DNA of 64,000 nt, from NCBI GenBank assembly GCA_022749755.1, contig CM040443.1:7603191-7667190 (forward strand). The letters run 5' to 3'. The translations under genes were made by a program, and so were the position numbers. Shown in pieces: positions 58,385 to 64,000 of the stretch. Source of the stretch: Azadirachta indica. Its lineage: Eukaryota; Streptophyta; Magnoliopsida; Sapindales; Meliaceae. The notes under the pieces are model-generated. The model did no database searches, was not told where the DNA came from, and worked only from the letters and a program-made list of their open reading frames with translations. Position 1 is the first letter of the stretch, and the number at the start of each line of letters is the position of its first letter.

Positions 58385-60096
58385 ATGTCTCTCTCTGATG
58401 GCTTGGAAGCTCTCGACAGGGCATTCTCAGGTTCTTTTCTACGATTTTCCTCTGGATTAATTTCTTTCTTTCACTTATAATCATCTAAAAATTCGGGCAG
58501 AAACTTCAAACCCTTATATAAATTCCCATTTTTGGCATAAACCCGAGATCCAAAAAGGGAAACGAAATGTTGTGCCCAGTTTGAATATAGCATTTGTCCG
58601 AATTTTGCATGTTGGCAAGTCATTAACTGAAAGCTGGTTTATTAATTTTGTGATGGGAAATAATTTACAGTTGTTTTCTCATTTCTGTTATTCAATCAGG
58701 GCATGGAATTGATGAGAAGTCAATAATTTCAATACTAGGAAATTCACATGCTGATCAGAGGCAATCTTTTAGGAAGAGAAGTGATTTCTTTGTAGATGAT
58801 GAACGTCGTTTTGATAAATGGGATGATCATCATGTCAAACTTCTCAAGCATGAATTTATGCGTTTCAAGGTACATTTTCTTTCAAGTTTTCAGCTGATTT
58901 TGTTAATTAATGAGGATTTGTGTTCTACGTTTTTCTAAAATATGACAGTATCAAACAGCTTTGTTGTTTACAATCTTTCTTTCTTCAAATTATGAATGGG
59001 ATTTATAAATATTGGTGGTTTCTTTTATGGACGTTGTCAGAATGCTGTTGTGATGTCTGCTATGCACCCTTGGGAAAGAGATGCTCGTTTGGTAAAGGAG
59101 GCCTTGCAAAAGAGGCCAGAATCCTATAACATGATAGTAGAGATTGCGTGTACCAGATCATCGGATGAGCTGCTGGGAGCAAGGAAGGCCTACCATTCTC
59201 TCTTTGACCAATCGATTGAGGAAGATGTCGCATCCCACATCAACGGCAAGGAGAAAAAGGTGCATAGAATCACTTAGGGTTTCTGCATCTCATATGTCAT
59301 TAGGTGACATTTTTGCTGATTGAATGTTTGTTCTTTGGACAGCTCTTGGTAGCGCTTGTGAGTGCCTATAGGTATGAGGGCCCGAAGGTGAAGGAAGACC
59401 ATGCAAAATCAGAGGCCAAGACACTTGCTGCTGCAGTCAAGAATGCAGCAAAGCAGAATCCCATAGAGAACGATGAGGTAATAAGGATATTATCAACAAG
59501 GAGCAAGCCTCATCTCAAGTCAGTATATAAGTACTACAAGGATATTTCTGGCGTTCACTTTGATGAGGTATTTGAATCAATGCATCTTAAACCTTATAGT
59601 GTTTATTTTGTTTTATCAGAGCCCCTGCAAACGTTGTTTCAAGTTATATGTTCTAATTTAGCTATTGAAAGTAAATGCATTAGTGAAGCAAACAGCTTTC
59701 GCTTAACCCTGGTCTCATCCTTGGTGTAGGAACTTGACGTGAACTTAACCTTGCAAGCAGCTGTGGAATGCTTATGTACCCCTCACACATATTTCACCAA
59801 GGTAAGATTTCTCATCATCAGACTCGGGTTTTATTTCCTATTGATGGTTTATTTTATGTTTGATCATTTGTCTGTTCTTGCTTGCTTTTCAGGTATTGGA
59901 TGCAGCATTGAAACATGATGCCCATAAGCATACCAAAAAAGCACTCACCCGAGTAGTTGTGGCGCGCGCTGATACAGACATTAAGGAGATCAGTGCAGAG
60001 TACCAGCACATTTATGGGGTTCCCCTAACCCAGAAAATTGAAGAAACAGTCAACGGCAGCTATAAGGAATTCCTGCTTACTTTAATAGCAAAATGA
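58385..60096 (+). CDS. Annexin D4-like
   Basis: Six exons: 58385-58430, 58700-58869, 59041-59259, 59343-59567, 59730-59801 and 59893-60096, giving 311 aa. The signature NAVVMSAMHPWERDARLVK, the RSSDELLGARKAYHSLFDQS block and an unusual repeat 4 match what I remember of Arabidopsis annexin D4 (ANN4), which lies next to ANN3 in that genome. Repeat 1 has GHGID instead of GxGTD, and repeat 4 has KHDAHKHTKK with no GxGTD. Canonical type II Ca2+ sites are therefore missing or altered, as in D4 annexins. ANN4 is linked to Ca2+ flux, drought and salt responses. It is head-to-head with annexin copy B. Confidence 0.9.
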
Positions 60097-61241
60097 CATT
60101 ATTGAGATTTGGATTTCTCAAATTTGTTGAAATTGTTGGAATTTGGGTTAAAGAGTTGTGTTGTTTTCTTGATCATTTTCTGCCGCATGTCATGTTTTCA
60201 TCCGATGGGTGTACATACACCTGGTATGGGAAAGGTTGTTCATTGTATCAGATTTGTGTTACTATGAAGCGAACCTCAACAAATCAGATGTTTCCATTTG
60301 TTAGCTCCATTATTTCTGTGTTCTGAATACGATGCCATTGAATTTAAGTTTTCAGGTCCTGTTTTCAATATGGAAGCTGATTTGCAATTTTCAGAATAAA
60401 AGGACAGCAATGAATATAATTTTCTTCCCGTATGTTATTTCCAGTCTTTTGCATGAAGAAGATTCTTGTAGACATTTTTCAGTGCTTATTTTAGCTGGAA
60501 CGTATCGATTTGAGTTGGGACTTACATTTAAGCTCATGTTGGCTTTCAAGCGGAAATTATCAGTACTAGTACTATTTACTATATATATTTAGGGTGCCCT
60601 AGCCATCTCTGTTGTGAATTCTGAAGAACTATTAGTTCTGAAGCCATTCAGATATGGTCGCATTTTGACAATTATGGTATATTCAAATTTAAACTTTTAA
60701 CTAGTAAATACATATTGATCATTGGTTGTAAATAAAAAAAAAATTCCAGTAATGAAATAGGTGTTAACCATATGTGGGTAATAATATACACGTTCAAAAC
60801 ATCTTTAAAAGTTCAGATAAGCTCATATCAAGAGAACATCATTTAAGGTCAGTATCACTTTTAAATTTTACGGCAATTAGTTTCCCTTTTGCTTATTTGA
60901 CAAGTCAGTTTAATCTGATTTGTAAAGTTTTTGTAGCATTGAAAACTTACTGAGTTTACATAGAAAAGTTTAGGTTCAGTAAGAACTTCATTTCTCTCTC
61001 TTTCTTCTTAGGTAAAAGATTGAATTTTGTTTATCATTATGATTTTGGCTGTGTTTGATATTGTTAATCACAACAATTACAGCACCAATTTTCAGAGAAT
61101 CACCCATTTTTATACTTATGTTTGACATAAAATAATTTGCTATAACTTTAAAACTACATCCCCCAATTCCAATCTCAAACGTATCCTTGGTGAAAAGAGG
61201 GACAAAACAGTTACTCAATGCACCTCGACGAATATATATAA

Positions 61242-61277
<36 letters not shown>

Positions 61278-61498
61278 CTCAACGAACTTTAGACAATGTT
61301 GAGTACCATTCATTCAAGTAATACAAACTAAAAATGCTTAATGATATTGATAATAGACACACTCTCAAATTGAACAACAAAACAGAGAATCTAAAACGCA
61401 GACAGACTGAAAACAGACACAGAGCAAACCAAACCACCATTATTTCTTGACTCAATAACACAAGCTAAAAACAAATGGCCATATATACAAGAAAAATT
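60097..61498. other. Convergent spacer between D4-like and D8-like annexins
   Basis: 3' UTRs plus A/T-rich spacer with (TA)n at about 61231-61276. No gene seen. Confidence 0.6.
61231..61276. repeat. Interrupted (TA)n microsatellite
   Basis: Alternating TA broken by single-base interruptions. Confidence 0.85.
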
Positions 61499-62918
61499 TT
61501 AATCTTCGTTCCCAAGCAGAGTCAAAAGGAAGGCCTTGTAATCCCCAGAAGTTTCCTTGGCCACAGCTTGATCCAGAGACACACTGTTTCTCTTGTAATA
61601 GATCTCCTTGATCTCCTTCAAATCCTTCTCTGCCCTGGTAACGATCACTCGTGTCAGTGCATCCTCGTCAGTCCCAACCTTTTTGACTGCGTTCCGGATA
61701 ACCTTAATTATACAGGAAAAGAAAGTGTAAGAAGATCCGGGATTAGTTGTTAAAAATGATCATATTCAATTTCCTGAAAATACTGTACCTTTTCATAGTA
61801 TTTGATGGAGTCGTTGATGCACCGAATAGCTGTGCGTAGTGCAGCTGAAAACTCATTCCCTTGATCACCTTCGCCTAGCAAGTTCTGCGAAAACAACCAC
61901 AAAAGATAATTCATATGACGGACAATTTACAAGTTATAAAAAATTTCTAAATAATCGAATGTCTGTGTACCTTAGTGATGGAAGTGCTATGCTCATCTCT
62001 GTACCGATTGATAGTTGCCAACAGCTGCGCTTTACTCCTTGTACTCAGAATCCTGATAACTTCTTCATGATTAAGTACCTTATCTTTGATGGCATCATGA
62101 AGAATTTCAGCTTCCGTTTTCGCCAATCTTGCATTTATTTCATCACCATTATATCTAAATGCGCTCACCAACGCAACCAAAAGCTGAAAAACAGAAAAAT
62201 AAAGTTTTAAAAGAAGGGTTGGATTAATAATGAGCAATCAGATGAACATATCAGAACGGGATGAAAAATCAATGAAAATTTACATGCCTTGCGGATATCG
62301 CCAGTGGTATGAGCGGCCACGTCTTCCTCCAGGGAACGCTTGTAGCGAAGCTGGTAAGCCCGCCTGACGGCCAAGAGCTCTTCGGGGGAATGAATGCATG
62401 CAATTTCGATGATCACACGGTAATCAGGGCTTACTTTCTTCAACGCAACATGAGCTAACACAGCATCCCGATCCGTTGGTTCCAATATCCATCGATACAC
62501 AGCTCTCTGCGTTCAGATAATTAACAGAATAAATTAGATAAAAAGTGAACGCGTCGAAGTAGAAAAATACAAATAAACATAAAAGACTGTGACATCTATA
62601 TATAAAATTAAACCTCGAAGTCACCGCTGAGTTCAGACTCAAGACGCTTGACGAGATCTTCCTGGTAGATATTCTGATAAGCCAGCCTGATTTGCAGCCT
62701 TTGTGCTGCAGTTCTGTGTCCCAGGATTAAAATTAAAGCCTTCTCGTCAGTACCCCATCCTACAATGAAACACAACCGATTGAATCATCACAGTTTAAAA
62801 GGAAAAACAGAATGCACATCCGATCGATCAGATTAGTGTGATTACCTTTACAGGCTTTGTGGACAGCTTCAGCATCTTCAACGGGAGAATGTTGGGCAGG
62901 GGCAATAAGGGTAGCCAT
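61499..62918 (-). CDS. Annexin D8-like
   Basis: Six exons on the minus strand: 62918-62846, 62759-62614, 62506-62288, 62183-61971, 61884-61789 and 61702-61499, giving 316 aa. The start [19 protein letters not shown] is preferred over an in-frame ATG 24 codons upstream because plant annexins begin MATL/MATI. Four annexin repeats are present, with intact type II Ca2+ sites in repeats 1 (GWGTD, Glu 39 after the Thr) and 4 (VGTDED, Glu 39 after). [27 protein letters not shown] and RSKAQL favour the D8 class over D1 or D2. The third intron uses a GC donor (CGCAAG|GCATGT). The coding exons have the same intron positions as the three other annexins here. Confidence 0.9.
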
Positions 62919-64000
62919 AGTTGAATTTCTGCAGAATGTAGGAAACGAGAAATTTTGCCAAGTATACTTCGGTTCACTACCAGTACCCATTATTTATAAC
63001 GCTCAGGAGTTTTCAACACTTCCATTATTTTGAATTTAATATTAAACCAGTTTAGAAATGAACGCCAACTCACGTCTATTGTGCAGCTTATTGGGCCGTT
63101 GGACGTTACTTTATTTGTGGGGAAAAAGACTTACACATCCTTAAACTTTAGCTTATTCAATTCATTATTCTTAGCAGTCTCAAAAATATTTATTAACATT
63201 TTAATTGACTAAAAAATGATGATTAGTAATTAATTAAAAAATGTTTAACTCTTAATTAAAATAAATATAATAATAATATATTATTTTATAACATATTAAT
63301 AATTAAATATTTATTAATATATTATTAAAATATAAATTTATTTATTTTATAATATATTACTAATTGAATATTAATTACGTATTAAAAATAATAAATAAAA
63401 CATAAATAAATATTAATTTACAATATAAAATATATTATAAACTATGATATTTATTATCAAATTAAACAATTATTATTGATATTTTGCTAGAGATATAATT
63501 GTTAATTTTAATAACTTCGGATTTTAATAAATATTTTTAAAATTATCGAGATTAACCAGTCTAATAAACCCAATTTTAAAGATCTATGAGTTTTTTATTT
63601 TAGAGATGGAGTCAAAAAAAAATAAATAATTAGAGGATTAAAATGTGTAAAAAAAATAAAATTAATCGATTAATATTTTAAAAATAATCAATAAATTAAA
63701 GAACAAGCGAATAATTTTGTAAAATTATAGAAATATAATCAAATTATAATATTATAATAAAAAAATTTAAAAATATTGTGGGACCTGGTTAGGGCCACTC
63801 GAAACCCTGCCGAAGCTTCGCGGCTGCTTTACCCTTTACGTGAACTCAACAAATTTGGGAAAAAATTAAAAAAATAAAAAAAGGAAAAAATTGACCCACC
63901 GTTTTGATTTCTTACTGCCTTGTAATGGTAAAGTGGAAGCCTTCCAATTGTTTTCTTGCAACAAATTGATAAGTGCGGTAGTTCGTGTTAGGTGATAGCG
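62919..64000. other. Upstream of the D8-like annexin, no gene seen
   Basis: Promoter and 5' UTR near 62919-63010, then about 1 kb of extremely A/T-rich DNA. Around 63781-63850 a more GC-balanced stretch begins (GGACCTGGTTAGGGCCACTC), perhaps the edge of another gene or element beyond the window. Confidence 0.5.

Noticed and set aside
62919..62990. Upstream ATG extending the D8-like annexin by 24 codons
   Set aside because: Plant annexins begin at MATL/MATI; the extension is not annexin-like and lies in the likely 5' UTR.
63781..64000. GC-balanced sequence at the window edge as a possible new gene
   Set aside because: No open frame or domain in the visible part; runs off the window.
1..64000. 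CRISPR arrays, operons, integrons or other prokaryotic systems
   Set aside because: The window is intron-rich plant nuclear DNA; no regularly spaced repeats or bacterial gene organisation were seen.

Overview
This is plant nuclear DNA. Genes are split by many short GT-AG introns with T-rich acceptors, intergenic DNA is A/T-rich with (TA)n, (AAT)n and (CTTT)n microsatellites, and the protein families are plant-specific (plant calmodulin-binding domain, ABA2-type SDR, OSCA, CYSTM, plant annexins). Gene density (about one gene per 4.5 kb) and small introns suggest a compact eudicot genome. A woody rosid such as Citrus would fit, but the species cannot be proved from this sequence. All exon models below were built by hand from frame continuity, splice sites and remembered homologues.

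Layout. 0.4-3.3 kb (-): single-exon plant calmodulin-binding protein. 3.3-7.8 kb: non-coding. 7.8-11.7 kb (-): seven-exon gene for a probable plastid TPR-like protein with a C-terminal membrane helix. 12.8-19.4 kb (-): two tandem short-chain dehydrogenases, the first broken by one in-frame TGA, the second an intact ABA2-type xanthoxin dehydrogenase. 20.9-29.2 kb (+): 14-exon Aquarius-type spliceosomal helicase (AQR/EMB2765), divergent from ABA2 across a spacer that holds a large AT-rich foldback. 30.1-32.7 kb (-): IMP4, a Brix-domain rRNA processing factor. 33.4-33.9 kb (+): a small CYSTM protein. 34.4-37.3 kb (-): an armadillo-repeat protein related to PUB43/44 but without a U-box. 39.5-40.6 kb (+): Mediator subunit MED28. 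40.9-45.1 kb (+): an OSCA/CSC1-type channel. 46.5-50.5 kb (+): Integrator subunit 9. 51.1-62.9 kb: four annexins, namely two tandem D3-like copies (-), one D4-like (+) and one D8-like (-).

The genes are mostly unrelated housekeeping and signalling genes, not a pathway cluster. Several act in nuclear RNA metabolism or transcription (AQR, INTS9, MED28, IMP4) and several in calcium or ABA signalling (calmodulin-binding protein, annexins, OSCA, ABA2). From memory, AQR, ANN3, ANN4 and a calmodulin-binding gene lie close together on Arabidopsis chromosome 2 (At2g38750-At2g38800), so part of this order is probably ancient microsynteny.

Most notable structures: a roughly 2.7 kb tandem duplication that copied one annexin together with the 3' end of INTS9 and left a decayed INTS9 fragment between the annexin copies; the single nonsense codon in the first SDR; a GC-AG intron in the D8-like annexin; a U-box-less PUB-like protein; two foldback/MITE-like elements; and a 151-bp intronic tandem duplication in IMP4. 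I saw no convincing undescribed biological system.
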